From Symploca sp. SIO1C2 (GTDB lineage Bacteria > Cyanobacteriota > Cyanobacteriia > Cyanobacteriales > Coleofasciculaceae): DNA of 64,000 nucleotides. Shown piece by piece: positions 33,139 through 44,026 of this stretch (position 1 is the stretch's first letter; each line of letters begins with the position of its first letter). Location: positions 577,250 to 641,249 of the forward strand of contig JAAHFP010000001.1 of the NCBI GenBank assembly GCA_010672925.1. The letters run 5' to 3'. Both the position numbers and the translations under genes were made by a program. The notes under the pieces are model-generated. The model ran no database searches and was not told where the DNA came from. It saw nothing but the letters and a program-made list of their open reading frames with translations.

Positions 33139-34305
33139 ATGAAGCTGACCACACGAATCACTCAAGTCCCCCCTTCCCTAACCCTGGCAATTTCTGCCAA
33201 AGCCAAAGCAATGAAGGCAGAAGGTTTGGATGTTTGTAGTTTCAGTGCTGGAGAGCCAGATTTCGATACCCCTGAACATATCAAGGCAGCAGCTAAAGCC
33301 GCTTTAGATACAGGTAAGACCAAGTATGGAGCAGCAGCTGGGGAACCAGGATTGCGGGAAGCGATCGCAAAAAAACTACGAGAAGAAAACGGTCTTTGCT
33401 ACGAAGCTGAAAATGTTATTGTTACCAACGGTGGCAAACATTCCCTATTTAATCTGATGCTGGCGTTAATTGAAGCTGGGGATGAAGTGATTATTCCTGC
33501 TCCCTATTGGCTTTCCTATCCAGAAATGGTCAAGCTGGCGGGTGGCACTCCTGTAATTGTCCCTACATCTCCTGCTGCTGACTACAAAATTACTCCGGAA
33601 CAGTTACGGTCAGCAATAACTCCCCAGACTAAACTGTTTGTCCTCAATTCTCCCTCTAATCCCACCGGTATGGTTTATAGCCCCGCAGAAATCAAAGCGC
33701 TGGCAGAGGTGGTAGTAGAAGAGGATATTTTGGTAGTCTCTGACGAAATTTACGAGAAAATTCTCTATGATGGCGCACAACATCTGAGTATTGGTGCTGT
33801 AGGAGCAGAAATATTTGAACGCACGATAATCAGTAATGGATTTGCTAAAGCCTTCTCCATGACTGGTTGGCGTATAGGTTATCTGGCTGCTTCGACCGAG
33901 TTAATTAAAGCAACGACAATTATTCAAGGGCACAGTACTTCCAATGTATGCACCTTTGCTCAGTATGGCGCGATCGCAGCCTTAGAAGGTGGATTAGACT
34001 GTGTAGAACAGATGCTCCAAGCCTTTACTCAGCGGCGAGAAGTAATGTATGAGCGTCTGCAAGCTATTCCTGAACTCACTTGTCCCAAGCCAGATGGTGC
34101 TTTCTACCTATTTATCGATATCAGTAAAACAGGCTTAAAATCCCTAGACTTCTGCAACAGTCTACTAGAATCTCAGCAGGTTGCCGCAATTCCTGGTATT
34201 GCATTTGGTAACGATAGTTGTATTCGTCTCTCCTACGCCACAGATCTAGCTACGATTGAGAAGGGGATGGAGCGCATCGATAAGTTTGTGCGAAACATCT
34301 TGTAG
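33139..34305 (+). CDS. Class I PLP aminotransferase (aspartate/prephenate type)
   Basis: The protein has 388 residues. Family Ib marks: [13 protein letters not shown] (36-48), [16 protein letters not shown], the NSPSNPTG Asn174, SDEIYE with Asp202 and Tyr205, and the PLP Lys237 in [13 protein letters not shown]. It interconverts aspartate and oxaloacetate with 2-oxoglutarate/glutamate and may also accept prephenate, as related Ib enzymes do. The universal stress gene follows 12 bp downstream, with a ribosome site in the gap, so the two form an operon. Confidence 0.92.
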   Translation: MKLTTRITQVPPSLTLAISAKAKAMKAEGLDVCSFSAGEPDFDTPEHIKAAAKAALDTGKTKYGAAAGEPGLREAIAKKLREENGLCYEAENVIVTNGGKHSLFNLMLALIEAGDEVIIPAPYWLSYPEMVKLAGGTPVIVPTSPAADYKITPEQLRSAITPQTKLFVLNSPSNPTGMVYSPAEIKALAEVVVEEDILVVSDEIYEKILYDGAQHLSIGAVGAEIFERTIISNGFAKAFSMTGWRIGYLAASTELIKATTIIQGHSTSNVCTFAQYGAIAALEGGLDCVEQMLQAFTQRREVMYERLQAIPELTCPKPDGAFYLFIDISKTGLKSLDFCNSLLESQQVAAIPGIAFGNDSCIRLSYATDLATIEKGMERIDKFVRNIL

Positions 34306-34317
34306 GAGGAAAAGACT

Positions 34318-34809
34318 ATGAGATACAAAAAAATCTTGGCAGCAATTGACTGTTCACCTCAAGCACCAGCGGTGTTTGAGCAAGCTTTGGAGGTAGCTAA
34401 ACGAGAAAATGCTTCTCTTATGCTCTTTCATTGCTTGCCAATAGAGGTTAAAGGAACTAGTTTGTATGCCGATATTTATGACCCGGCCATGAGTTTCTAC
34501 AATCATCTGCAAACCCAGTTGAATGAGGATAGGGAAGAAGCTGAGGGACTACTCGAAGGTTATTGCCAGAGAGCAATTGCTCAGGGAGTAACTACAGAAT
34601 GGCAATTTCAGGTGGGAGATGCTGGAAGTGCGATTCGAGACTTGACCAAAGCTTGGGATGCTGATTTAGTTGTGATTGGTCGGCGAGGTCGCCAGGGTAT
34701 GGCAGAAGTCTTTCTGGGAAGTGTAAGTAACTACATTGTCCATAATGTGTCTTGTTCAGTTTTAGTTGTACAAGGCATCAGTCCACAAAAAATTGAGGAG
34801 ACATCGTAG
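34318..34809 (+). CDS. Universal stress protein (UspA family)
   Basis: The protein has 163 residues. KKILAAIDCSPQAPAVFEQAL opens the fold, and the ATP-binding motif GRRGRQGMAEVFLGSVSNYIV fits G-2X-G-9X-G-(S/T). AGGAGG lies 7 bp before the start, so it is co-transcribed with the aminotransferase. It is likely an ATP-binding dimer in the cytoplasm. Confidence 0.9.
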   Translation: MRYKKILAAIDCSPQAPAVFEQALEVAKRENASLMLFHCLPIEVKGTSLYADIYDPAMSFYNHLQTQLNEDREEAEGLLEGYCQRAIAQGVTTEWQFQVGDAGSAIRDLTKAWDADLVVIGRRGRQGMAEVFLGSVSNYIVHNVSCSVLVVQGISPQKIEETS

Positions 34810-34833
34810 AGGCGTTGCAGGCAACATCTCTAC
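34806..34833. repeat. Degenerate GTAGAGACGTTGC palindrome
   Basis: GTAGAGGCGTTGC and GCAACATCTCTAC differ by two positions from the perfect copy at 10785-10812. It overlaps the stop codon of the stress-protein gene. Confidence 0.75.
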
Positions 34834-34847
34834 AATCCCACCCATTC

Positions 34848-34910
34848 GTAGGGGCGGGTTTAGGGAGAATTTAGGCCATTCAACCCGAATATTGGTATCA
34901 AAACCCGCCC
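34848..34910. repeat. GTAGGGGCGGGTTTAGGG..AAAACCCGCCC repeat
   Basis: Copy of the GC-rich family; near-identical to the next copy at 35009. Confidence 0.8.
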
Positions 34911-35008
34911 AACAACATTCCCCAGTGAACACAACCAATATATAAATTACCTGAGGGTGAAGCATTGTCGAAGAAAGCTCACAATTTTACCAACATTCCC
35001 AGCAATTC

Positions 35009-35071
35009 GTAGGGGCGGGTTTAGGGACAATCTAGGCTATTCAATCCAAATATTGGCATCAAAACCCGCCC
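35009..35071. repeat. GTAGGGGCGGGTTTAGGG..AAAACCCGCCC repeat
   Basis: Near-duplicate of 34848-34910, 161 bp away. The gap 34810-35195 is otherwise empty. Confidence 0.8.
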
Positions 35072-35195
35072 AACACCTTTCCCCAGTTAACCCGAATATT
35101 ACGCTCAAAACCTGCCCAACGCTAATCCTCCACTCAAATCGGCAAGCGCCTTACCCAGAATGATTGATCGCTTACAGAAATAATTGTCCCTGCTG

Positions 35196-35393
35196 CTAAA
35201 TTTCCGCAGCATACAGCAAGGACTGTTGAATATCTTCGGCTTCTAAATAAGGATAATCTTCGATAATTTCCTCTGCTGTTTTACCATTTGCCACTAAATT
35301 TAAAATCAACGAAACCGGAACACGCATTCCCCGAATACAAGCTTGTCCCGCCATAATGCGTGGATTAAATGTAATTCTGTCTAAACCTAACAT
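35196..35393 (-). CDS. DUF433-family putative antitoxin, orphan
   Basis: The 65 residues match the DUF433 pattern: DRITFNPRIMAGQACIRGMRVPVSLILNLVANG, then EEIIEDYPYLEAEDIQQSLLYA. These winged-helix proteins are usually antitoxins followed by a DUF5615 PIN-like toxin gene. Downstream on this strand (35195-34810) there are only repeats and no toxin frame, so the partner appears to be lost. Confidence 0.8.
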   Translation of the reverse strand: MLGLDRITFNPRIMAGQACIRGMRVPVSLILNLVANGKTAEEIIEDYPYLEAEDIQQSLLYAAEI

Positions 35394-35675
35394 AAATTAA
35401 TCCTCTAATCGGTTTCCATTTTGTAGTCTAGCTGAAGCAGATTTGATATCACATCTTCTTATTTTGTGGTATTATTTTACAATGGAAAAATGTGCGCACA
35501 TATAGAGTCCTTTTGTAGGGTGTGTATACCCTTCGGGATGCTCCGCTTAAAGCGCAGCGTAACGCACCGCATCACGGGTACAATCATTTTCACCCAATCG
35601 CCTAAATTACACATTCCCCAAGTTATCGTTTGGGCGAGTTTTGTTGTGAGGTTATCGCCAAATGGGTTAGCGGCA

Positions 35676-35738
35676 GGGCGGGTTTTGTTGTAAGATTATC
35701 GCCAAATAGGTTAAAGGTGACCCTAAACCCGCCCCTAC
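35676..35738. repeat. GGGCGGGTTT..AAACCCGCCCCTAC repeat
   Basis: Copy of the GC-rich family, with a partial copy just upstream (GGGCGAGTTTTGTTGTGAGG, 35632-35651). The gap 35394-35842 holds no gene. Confidence 0.75.
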
Positions 35739-35842
35739 AGATGTGCGGAATTTTATTCTCCATTCTAAATTCTGAAAGTGTGCGCTCATATATAAAGTGC
35801 CAAGTTCGAGCACAGATATTGTAACTAACCTAAATCCTATCT

Positions 35843-37534
35843 TTAATCTTGCTCTAATTGTTTCAGTCGCTCTAATGCTTTCTGCTGTCTAGCAATATCT
35901 CCTTGCTCCGCATAGAGTTTTGCAGCCTGTTTGACATCCTGAATGGCTTTTTTTTTGTCTCCCAATTTGGAGTAGATATTCCCACGGTTGTTGTAAGCAG
36001 CAGCGTACTCAGGATGAATTTTGAGTGCTTGGTTGTAGTCAGCAAGCGCTTGGTCTAGTTCTCCTTTCTTATAGTAGGCATTCCCATGGTTGAAGTAGGG
36101 AATAACATACTCAGGATGAATTTTAAGGGCTCGGTTATAATCAGAAATCGCTTGGTCTAGTTTTCCTTTCTTATAGTAGGCAAGACCTCGATTATTGTAA
36201 GCTTTAGCATACTCAGAATTAATTTTGAGAGCTTGAGTGTAATCAGTTATTGCCTGGTCTAATTCTCCTTTTTGATAATAGGCAAGTCCACGATTGTTAT
36301 AGGCTTCAGCATACTCAGGATTAATTGTAAGGGCTCGGTCATAGTCAGAGAACGCTTGTTCTATTTCTCCTTTGTCGGAGTAGGCAGTTCCACGGTTATT
36401 GTAGGCTTCAGCATCCTCAGGATTAATTGTAAGGGCTCGGTCGAAATCAGAGATCGCTTGATCTATTTCTCCTTTTTTAGAGTGGTAAACTCCACGGTTG
36501 TTGTAGGCTTCAGAAAGCTCAGGATTAATTGTGAGAGCTCGGTTATAGTCAGAGATCGCTTGGTCTAATTCTCCTTGGTCAGAGTAGGCAACTACAGGAT
36601 TTTTGTAGAATTCAGCCAACTTAAGATTAATTTTAAGGGCTTGGTTGTAGTCAGTGATCTCTTGATCTAATTCTCCTTGGTCAGAGTAGGCAACTCCACG
36701 ATTACTGTAGGCTTCAGCAAGCTCAGGATTAATTGCAAGGGCTCTATTATAGTCAGAGATAGCTTGGCCTAATTCTCCTTTTTTGTAGTATGCATTCCCA
36801 CGATAAAAGTACAGTGCTTCAATGGCATGATCTTGTACAATTGCTTGCTCAGCATCCGGTACAAATTCTAGTGCCTTGGTTAATCTTGCAATCGCACCGT
36901 CATAATCTTCTAACTCATATCTGACTAAACCAATAGTAAACAACGTCAGGTAGCTCATTTCTTCCGAAAGTTGAGTTTGAATCTCAAAACTCTTTAGTTT
37001 GGCAATTTTCTGAGTTAATGGTTTTGTCTGAACTGGAGGCAAGGAATTCAGTTCAGACAAAACTTCAAACTTAACAGTCACTTGGGCATGGCTATCCGTC
37101 TCTTGATACCAACCCCACAGCATAATATCTGCATAATTCTTTTCCCCCTTAGCACGAGCAACCTTACTACCTTCCTGGGCAGTTATTTCCTCGTCTAGCG
37201 CTTGAACCTCCACATCTTCGTATTCTGCTAAGGCATTTCTAAGTTGTTCGATAATATTCTTTGTTACTCCCCACTTGTTATCTTGCGGGTTTTCAAAGTT
37301 TGCAACTAAGACAACAACCGGATTTTTCAACAGTTTGTGCTGATGATACCAACCCCCACCACTCATAACCATCAACAATACCACCGCAAACAAGCCAACT
37401 AGAGCCAAGTACCTCGTCTTCTGGCTGTAGTGCTTAACCAACGTATCGCCACTTTCATCAATCCGGCTTTGCTTAAACCAGACATAGAGGCAGATGGAGA
37501 GCAAGCTAACAAAACCAACTGCTAACAGAATCAC
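35843..37534 (-). CDS. Membrane-anchored TPR protein
   Basis: From GTG 37534 it has 563 residues. Two spans (about 1-20 and 41-59) are followed by a domain of about 150 residues (VVVLVANFENPQDNKWGV, then ADIMLWGWYQE) that resembles a FlgO/TolB-type nucleotide-free fold, and from about 195 by nine to ten TPR repeats of the AYNNRGLAYYKKGELDQAI type. One repeat is decayed (KNPVVAY for NRGVAY). The repeats are near-identical in DNA and prone to recombination. The same reading frame continues upstream without a stop for 53 codons to the TGA at 37694-37696 of the preceding gene, and that stretch codes for another span. It may therefore be the larger part of a gene split by a nonsense codon. TPR scaffolds mediate protein contacts. 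Confidence 0.75.
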   Translation of the reverse strand: MILLAVGFVSLLSICLYVWFKQSRIDESGDTLVKHYSQKTRYLALVGLFAVVLLMVMSGGGWYHQHKLLKNPVVVLVANFENPQDNKWGVTKNIIEQLRNALAEYEDVEVQALDEEITAQEGSKVARAKGEKNYADIMLWGWYQETDSHAQVTVKFEVLSELNSLPPVQTKPLTQKIAKLKSFEIQTQLSEEMSYLTLFTIGLVRYELEDYDGAIARLTKALEFVPDAEQAIVQDHAIEALYFYRGNAYYKKGELGQAISDYNRALAINPELAEAYSNRGVAYSDQGELDQEITDYNQALKINLKLAEFYKNPVVAYSDQGELDQAISDYNRALTINPELSEAYNNRGVYHSKKGEIDQAISDFDRALTINPEDAEAYNNRGTAYSDKGEIEQAFSDYDRALTINPEYAEAYNNRGLAYYQKGELDQAITDYTQALKINSEYAKAYNNRGLAYYKKGKLDQAISDYNRALKIHPEYVIPYFNHGNAYYKKGELDQALADYNQALKIHPEYAAAYNNRGNIYSKLGDKKKAIQDVKQAAKLYAEQGDIARQQKALERLKQLEQD

Positions 37535-37693
37535 CGTTAGCTGTTCGAGTTCTCCCCTTATTAATTTGAACCCTCCGACAGCAGTAATGGCACAGCTAGC
37601 AACAGTGGGTAGCCAACCTAACCACTGAGTAACTCTAGGGACAATAGATGGTAGCGGATTTAACTTTGTCTGTTCCGATTCAGACGACTTCGG

Positions 37694-38161
37694 TCAAGAA
37701 GCCGATTCCTGAATGTTAATCTCCTTACCAATATAAACCTTGTCCCCTTTGGCTACATACATATCACTACCAAGGTTGACATTCCCTGTATTCCCAGTAG
37801 TTTGAAAACTAGGAGAGTTGTTATCACTATCTATATTCATGCTGCTGTTGTCGTTTTGCACCTTAACTGCATTGATTTGTCGAGCAAGCAGCTGTACTTC
37901 CGCAGCAAACTCTGAATCTTCATTCATAACAACATCTAAATACTCCGCCACTTGCTCCAAATCACTGTCCGAACCTTGTGCTGCGGCGTTGAGGACTGAT
38001 TCTGCTTGAAAGCGGTGGCGCAACTTTAGCCAAATTGTCTGGCGCAGTTGCTCAATTTTATTCCAAGTGGCTTGAGTAAAGTTCTCTACTGTTTTCTCGC
38101 AGGCTTTGGTAAAAGCTAAAGTAGCAATTGCAGTTGCTGATAGGGATACGGGATCTGTCAT
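37694..38161 (-). CDS. N-terminal helical domain protein, possibly the front half of the TPR gene
   Basis: I choose the ATG at 38161 (155 residues, MTDPVSLSATAIATLAFTKA); a longer open frame starts at 38227. The first 100 residues are helical with a hydrophobic opening, like the N-terminal domains of cyanobacterial multi-domain conflict or scaffold proteins. The end (GNTGNVNLGSDMYVAKGDKV, then YIGKEINIQ) looks like short beta-repeats. The TGA stop is in frame with the TPR gene downstream. Either the two are separate genes or a readthrough/nonsense pair that once encoded one protein of about 770 residues. Confidence 0.55.
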   Translation of the reverse strand: MTDPVSLSATAIATLAFTKACEKTVENFTQATWNKIEQLRQTIWLKLRHRFQAESVLNAAAQGSDSDLEQVAEYLDVVMNEDSEFAAEVQLLARQINAVKVQNDNSSMNIDSDNNSPSFQTTGNTGNVNLGSDMYVAKGDKVYIGKEINIQESAS

Positions 38162-38209
38162 CGAAGAAATTCCTGAATGAAAGATATGGGTTGAACCTGC
38201 CAAGTTCTT

Positions 38210-38351
38210 ACACCAAATCCGGCACACATCAACCTGTTATGTCCACATTGTAGAGACGCGCCTGCCGAAGGATGCCCGTAGGGCTGTTGGCGCGTCTCTA
38301 CAGAATTTCGCGGTTTGCTGAAAAAGGGGGTGTCTAACCCGGATTTGGTGT
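38210..38351. mobile_element. MITE-like element with perfect 13-bp ends ACACCAAATCCGG
   Basis: Perfect terminal inverted repeats are at 38210-38222 and 38339-38351. A nested palindrome has 14-bp arms TGTAGAGACGCGCC (38249-38262, 38289-38302). Relatives are at 57230-57349 and 57476-57592. It sits 48 bp upstream of the helical-domain gene start. Confidence 0.75.
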
Positions 38352-38426
38352 TATCCCTATTTTAAGCTGATTAAAACAGGCTAGAAGCCTGTTCCACAAG
38401 ATATTAAAAATGTGGCACTGACAAAA

Positions 38427-38532
38427 GATAGCAGTCGCCTGGGCTGTTAAGAAATTCTCAGGTAACTTAACAAGGGGCTTAAGCCCCTTGTCTCAACGGC
38501 CTCTTGTCCTAATCGCCTTGGCGGTTGCTATA
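38427..38532. mobile_element. MITE-like element with TATAGCA-type ends, copy 2
   Basis: Same family as 25986-26080, with GATAGCA and TGCTATA at the ends and the same perfect GGGGCTTAAGCCCC-centred palindrome (38470-38491). The remainder of the 38162-39241 gap holds GGGGGATTTAGGGG motifs (38796, 39127, 39195), a partial third copy near 38943 and no gene. Confidence 0.7.
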
Positions 38533-38978
38533 CCAGTGCAGCAACCGCATTTTCAACCAAATGAACTAAACCCCACCTACAAGCTGGGGAGTAAGACAAG
38601 TCCAAAAATTGGCATAATTTGTTTTTTGAGTTCCTTGATAGATTGTAGTGCGTTCGCGTAGCGTGCGCATAGCGCAAACATCTTGCTCGCTTTTTACCTA
38701 AGTGCGGATGAGGGCTAAAGGTGAGGGTTATAGTTTACAGCGCTTTGCCCTGTAATAAAGTACACTAACCAGACAAAAGTGCCCCTTAATAAGGGGGATT
38801 TAGGGGATCAAATGTACCCCATAGCAGAGCAAAATGCTGTATATGCGCACACGTTCTCCATCATTACTGATAATAGCAAAAAGTAATTGGGATTGCAACT
38901 AATATCAAGTTCAGTTTAATACTCAGGGCTTGCTGTATTTTGTGTTGTCCTAACCACCTTGACGGTTACTATAATTCT

Positions 38979-39013
38979 TCAATCTAAAATCTAAAATCTA
39001 AAATCTAAAATCT
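38979..39013 (-). repeat. Heptamer array (CTAAAAT)n
   Basis: Inverted relative to 9313 and 28388, beginning TTCAATCTAAAATC. Confidence 0.85.
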
Positions 39014-39241
39014 CTTTGGTCAGTGTTGGGTCTTGTTGCCTCGACCCAACCTACATCTATTACATCATGTTCGGTATGCCATGATACTCACCAGCAGAGT
39101 AAAGATAATTCAAAGTCCCCCAGAATTGGGGGATTTAGGGGGCATTCAGTAGTGGGGATATATTGCGAAATATTTCGCCACCAGTATCAGAATTGGGGGA
39201 TTTAGGGGGCAAATGACCACAGTTTCAGGTGTGTTACGCCA

Positions 39242-42200
39242 CTACTGCACCGGAGTTAACTCCCTTTCTTCCACAGCTTCAGCACTAGCTTCTGGGCTAT
39301 CAGCCTCAGAAGGTGGTACAACTTGCCAGAATTGGGGGAGATATTCAGACCAGTTGCGCAGAATCATCTGAGCTTTAGGACTACTAGTCAATTCTGCATG
39401 GGATTGAATAAGCTCTTTAAGCTGCTGTTCTCCCTTCTGGGAACTAACCCTTTGGATGTTGACAATTTCTGGGTTGACTTTAGCGGGGAAACTGCCATCT
39501 TCATCGAGGAAATAGGCAAAACCACCAGTCATGCCAGCACCAACATTGCGCCCCGCTTTACCTAAGACCACAATTACACCACCAGTCATATACTCACAAC
39601 AGTGGTCACCAGCCCCTTCAATTACGGCACAACCTTTGGAGTTGCGGACACCAAATCGCTCACCGGCTCCACCATTGGCAAACAGTGTGCCACCAGTAGC
39701 ACCATACAAACAGGTGTTACCAGCAATCACGTTTTTGGCTGGGTCGTAGGTAGCTTCTGCTGGGGGTTTGATAATAATCTGACCGCCATGCATACCTTTA
39801 CCCACATAATCGTTGGCTTCACCATGCAAGACCAAGGTCATGCCTGGTAGATTGAATGCACCAAAGCTTTGACCAGCAGGGCCACGGAAATTGAGAGTGA
39901 TTTGTCCCTCAAAACCAGTGTTGCCATACTTTTTAGCAATAGCACCGGCTAAGCGGGTTCCGACAGTGCGGTCAGTGTTAACTATTGCTAGATCCTTAGT
40001 TACAGAACCTTGGTTGCGGATGCAACGCTGAATTTCAGGATCGTTTAGCAGCTGATCATCAAGGACAGGTCCATTGCTGTGAACTCCTTCATGCTCCAGG
40101 AAACTGCGGTCATTCCGAGTATCTGGTAATTGCAGTAAGCAATTGAGATCCAGCGTAGATGTCTTGGTTAACCGGACATCTTCCCGCATTTTCAACAGAT
40201 CAGCCCGACCGATAATATCTCTCAAAGAGCGGTAACCTAATTTTGCCAGGAGCGATCGCACTTCTTGGGCAATAAAGTAGAAGAAGTTAACTACATGCTC
40301 TGGAATACCGTTAAAACGCTTACGCAGTTTTTCTTGCTGAGTGGCAACCCCTACAGGACAGTTGTTGGTATGACAGATCCTGGCCATAATACAACCTTCA
40401 GCAATCATGGATACGGAGCCGAAGCCGTATTCTTCTGCCCCCATCAATGCTGCCATTACTACATCCCAACCAGTCTTGAAACCACCATCAGCCCTCAGAA
40501 GCACGCGATCGCGTAATTGGTTTTCCATCAGTACCCGATGCACTTCGGTTAAACCTAGCTCCCAAGAAACCCCGGCATGTTTAATTGAACTTAAGGGGGA
40601 AGCACCAGTACCACCATCATGACCGGAAATTTGGATGATATCCGCATTTGCCTTAGCTACTCCAGCGGCAATAGTACCAATACCAACTTCCGCCACTAGT
40701 TTCACCGATACTCCTGCTTGGGGATTAATCTGGTGCAAGTCAAAAATTAGTTGAGCCAGGTCTTCAATAGAATAGATATCATGGTGAGGTGGAGGTGAAA
40801 TCAGAGTTACTCCTGGCTTGGAACGTCGCAGCATGGCAATGTAGGGACTCACCTTCTTACCGGGCAACTGTCCCCCTTCCCCAGGCTTAGCCCCCTGAGC
40901 AATCTTGATCTCGTTTTGCTTACCACTGATCAGGTATTCTGGTGTTACCCCAAAGCGACCCGATGCTACCTGTTTCACTGCGGAAGAAGCAATATCTCCT
41001 GCTTGCAAACCTTTAAGGTGGGAGAAGGTAGCAGAATTTCCCTTATCATCCACATCATTAATCACTTTGAAGCGTATTGGGTCTTCTCCCCCCTCACCAC
41101 TGTTGGATTTACCCCCCAGTCGGTTCATGGCAATCGCTAGAGTTTCGTGAGCCTCTCGGGATAAGGAACCCAGAGACATGGCTCCAGTGCAAAATTGCTT
41201 AACGATTTCTTCTACAGGTTCGACTTCTTCAATATTGATACTAGCCCGGTCACTATGGAAGTCTAACAAGTCCCGTAGAGCTGTTGTCGGTCTCTCTTCT
41301 AGGAGTTTCCGATACACATCATAATGGTCATAGGCTTGTTGATAGTCGCTGGCTTGCTTGCCGTTGCTAGAGGATTTGGCTTGAGCAAAAGATGCAACTG
41401 CCTTGTGCAAAGCCTTGGCCATTTCGGGGCTGTTCATATGATACTCACCCCCAGGACGGTAGTTAACAAAACCAAAGTTCTCTAGTTTTTTGGCGGTCAA
41501 CTCTGGGAAAGCTGAGGAGTGGAAAGTAATGACTTCTTGAGCTAATTCAGTAATAGTCAAGCCCCCCAGTCGGGATGCGGTACCGTTAAAGGCTAGTGCT
41601 AATAAATCTGAGCCAATACCAATTGCTTCAAAAATTTGTGCTCCGTGGTAAGAAGACAGCAAAGAAATTCCCATTTTTGAGAGAATTTTCAACAAACCAG
41701 CTTCCAAAGCCTTACGGTAGTTTCTCTGAGCTTCTTCGATGGTGATACTCTTAATTTTGCCCAGGGCCATTAGTTTCTGGGTTCTGCTGTCTGCCCACTT
41801 ATTCCGTACAGATTCCCAAGCCAGGTAAGGACAAACTGCCGAAGCACCGTAGCCAATTAAGCAAGCGAAGTGATGGGTACTCCAACATTGGGCAGTTTCC
41901 ACAATGATCGATGCCTTCATCCGCAGTCCTTGACGGATCAGGTGATGGTGAACCGCACCTACTGCCAATAAGGGGGGAATATAGCTGTAGTTTTCTGAGA
42001 GCATACCATTCAGCTCTGAAGCGGAGCTATCCCGGAGAGCATCGCTCAAAATCAGAATCTTGTTCCCTGCCCTGACCGCCTCAACTGCTTGATTACACAG
42101 ACGACTTACTGCTGCTTCTAACCCTTCGGGACCAGTAGCAATGTCAAATAAGGTAGATATGTGGGCAGTGGCAAACCCGGAAGTTTTCACTGCTGCCAAC

Positions 42201-44026
42201 TCCGCCTCATTAATGATCGGTGTCTTAAGCTTTAATAACTGGGCATATTCTGCTTTGGCTTCTAATAAATTTCCTCGCTCACCCAACTCCATACTTAAAG
42301 ACATCACCAAACTTTCCCGCAGCGGGTCAATCGGTGGGTTAGTTACTTGAGCAAAACGCTGCTTGAAGTAGTCATAGAGCAAACGAGGCTTACTAGAAAG
42401 TACCGCTAAGGGAATATCATCTCCCATGCAGAAAGTTGGCTCTTTCCCGTCAGTGATCATGGTCTGGATAATCATCTCCAGATCCTCAGCTGTATAACCA
42501 AAGGCTGTCTGCTGACGGAGTAATTCCGAATTCTCTAGCAAGGGAGTATTACCAAAAGATTGGGCTTCCAAGACTACACGGTTTTGCTGAAGCCACTCCC
42601 CATAAGGTTGCCCCGCAGCAACCCGTTGCTTAATTTCCCAATTTTTCAGAATTTCCTGGGTTTCCAAGTCCACAGCAATCATTTGCCCTGGTCCAAGTCT
42701 ACCCTTTTCAATAATTTCTGCTTCTGGTAACTCGACCACACCGGCTTCTGAGGCCACGATGATATAGCCATCTCGCGTAATACTATAACGAGCAGGTCGT
42801 AGTCCATTGCGATCCAGGGAGGCTCCTACTTTTTTCCCATCACCAAACACCAGCATCGCTGGACCATCCCAAGCCTCCTGGATACCACTGTAGTATTCAT
42901 AAAAGTCAACTATTTCCGGATACTGTGCCAAATCCGGTTGATTCTGGTAAGCCTCTGGCACCATCATCATAATTGCTTCCATCGGGCTGCGCCCAAAACG
43001 CACCAGCAACTCGAACACGTTATCTAATGTTGCTGAGTCACTATTGTCAGGATGTACAAACGGTTTGAGTCCATCTAGGGAGGATTGTTCAGAACCTTTG
43101 CCTTTGTCTATTGCCCCAGAAGGATGAGCCAAGTCTGCCTCTTTCGCCATCATCCAGTTGATATTGCCCAAGAGGGTGTTGATTTCCCCATTGTGTCCTA
43201 ACAACCGCATCGGCTGAGCCAGAGGCCATTTGGGCATTGTGTTAGTGCTAAAGCGTCGATGATATACAGCAAAAGTACTTTGGTAATTGGGGTCTTGTAA
43301 ATCTAGATAAAATTCTCCCAGTACCGCTGAGCGCACCATGCCCTTGTAGACAATTGTGCGGCTAGAGAGAGAACACATATAGACATCTTCAGACCATTGC
43401 ATACTAGTCTTAGACTCTACAACTTTGCCAATCCGACGTCGGGTTAGGAAAAGTTTATATTCAAGTTCATCTCCTTTTTGACTTGGAGACTGTACTATCA
43501 CCTGTTCAATTCGAGGTTGATTGGCTCGTGCTTGGACTCCCAGCAATTCAGGCTTCACCGGTACTTCCCGCCAACCCAAAACCTTAAACTCTTCTTGAGC
43601 TAAGACTTCTTCAATAACTTCACGGGTTTGGTGGAGCAAGGTTGTCTCTTGAGGCAAGAAAACCATACCCACTGCCAACTGCTCCGTTGGCGGCATCTCC
43701 AGATTCAATTCGGCAAACCAAGGCTTGAATAATCCCCAAGGAATGGCAGTTAATAAACCTGAGCCATCTCCAGAGTCTCTGTCTGCACTACAACCACCTC
43801 TATGTTCCAGGCAGCCCAAGGCAGATAGAGCTTTTTCAATCAGTTCATGACTTGCCTTTCCTAATTGAGATGCAATAAAACCAACGCCACAGGCATCTCG
43901 TTCTTCTACTAACCATCGTTGACCCTGATAAGGCTTACCTTGATGGAGTGGTGACGCCTGGATCGCCTGACTATTTTGACTTTGTTCTGTTTTATTGATG
44001 CTCCTGTTATCCATTGAATAATTCAC
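39242..44026 (-). CDS. glsF: Ferredoxin-dependent glutamate synthase (large single subunit)
   Basis: The protein has 1594 residues. A propeptide of 45 residues precedes Cys46 (ACGVGF), the N-terminal nucleophile of the class II glutamine amidotransferase domain. A central domain, an FMN-binding barrel ([21 protein letters not shown]) and the [3Fe-4S] cysteine motif CHTNNCPVG follow, then the C-terminal beta-helix. With glutamine synthetase it assimilates ammonium using reduced ferredoxin. NADPH-type gltB is less likely: cyanobacterial ferredoxin enzymes have this layout and no gltD lies nearby. Confidence 0.93.
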   Translation of the reverse strand: MNYSMDNRSINKTEQSQNSQAIQASPLHQGKPYQGQRWLVEERDACGVGFIASQLGKASHELIEKALSALGCLEHRGGCSADRDSGDGSGLLTAIPWGLFKPWFAELNLEMPPTEQLAVGMVFLPQETTLLHQTREVIEEVLAQEEFKVLGWREVPVKPELLGVQARANQPRIEQVIVQSPSQKGDELEYKLFLTRRRIGKVVESKTSMQWSEDVYMCSLSSRTIVYKGMVRSAVLGEFYLDLQDPNYQSTFAVYHRRFSTNTMPKWPLAQPMRLLGHNGEINTLLGNINWMMAKEADLAHPSGAIDKGKGSEQSSLDGLKPFVHPDNSDSATLDNVFELLVRFGRSPMEAIMMMVPEAYQNQPDLAQYPEIVDFYEYYSGIQEAWDGPAMLVFGDGKKVGASLDRNGLRPARYSITRDGYIIVASEAGVVELPEAEIIEKGRLGPGQMIAVDLETQEILKNWEIKQRVAAGQPYGEWLQQNRVVLEAQSFGNTPLLENSELLRQQTAFGYTAEDLEMIIQTMITDGKEPTFCMGDDIPLAVLSSKPRLLYDYFKQRFAQVTNPPIDPLRESLVMSLSMELGERGNLLEAKAEYAQLLKLKTPIINEAELAAVKTSGFATAHISTLFDIATGPEGLEAAVSRLCNQAVEAVRAGNKILILSDALRDSSASELNGMLSENYSYIPPLLAVGAVHHHLIRQGLRMKASIIVETAQCWSTHHFACLIGYGASAVCPYLAWESVRNKWADSRTQKLMALGKIKSITIEEAQRNYRKALEAGLLKILSKMGISLLSSYHGAQIFEAIGIGSDLLALAFNGTASRLGGLTITELAQEVITFHSSAFPELTAKKLENFGFVNYRPGGEYHMNSPEMAKALHKAVASFAQAKSSSNGKQASDYQQAYDHYDVYRKLLEERPTTALRDLLDFHSDRASINIEEVEPVEEIVKQFCTGAMSLGSLSREAHETLAIAMNRLGGKSNSGEGGEDPIRFKVINDVDDKGNSATFSHLKGLQAGDIASSAVKQVASGRFGVTPEYLISGKQNEIKIAQGAKPGEGGQLPGKKVSPYIAMLRRSKPGVTLISPPPHHDIYSIEDLAQLIFDLHQINPQAGVSVKLVAEVGIGTIAAGVAKANADIIQISGHDGGTGASPLSSIKHAGVSWELGLTEVHRVLMENQLRDRVLLRADGGFKTGWDVVMAALMGAEEYGFGSVSMIAEGCIMARICHTNNCPVGVATQQEKLRKRFNGIPEHVVNFFYFIAQEVRSLLAKLGYRSLRDIIGRADLLKMREDVRLTKTSTLDLNCLLQLPDTRNDRSFLEHEGVHSNGPVLDDQLLNDPEIQRCIRNQGSVTKDLAIVNTDRTVGTRLAGAIAKKYGNTGFEGQITLNFRGPAGQSFGAFNLPGMTLVLHGEANDYVGKGMHGGQIIIKPPAEATYDPAKNVIAGNTCLYGATGGTLFANGGAGERFGVRNSKGCAVIEGAGDHCCEYMTGGVIVVLGKAGRNVGAGMTGGFAYFLDEDGSFPAKVNPEIVNIQRVSSQKGEQQLKELIQSHAELTSSPKAQMILRNWSEYLPQFWQVVPPSEADSPEASAEAVEERELTPVQ

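Noticed and set aside
37694-37696. TGA as a selenocysteine codon
   Set aside because: No stem-loop of the bacterial SECIS type is evident just after it and nothing in the protein suggests a redox site; nonsense mutation or separate genes are simpler.
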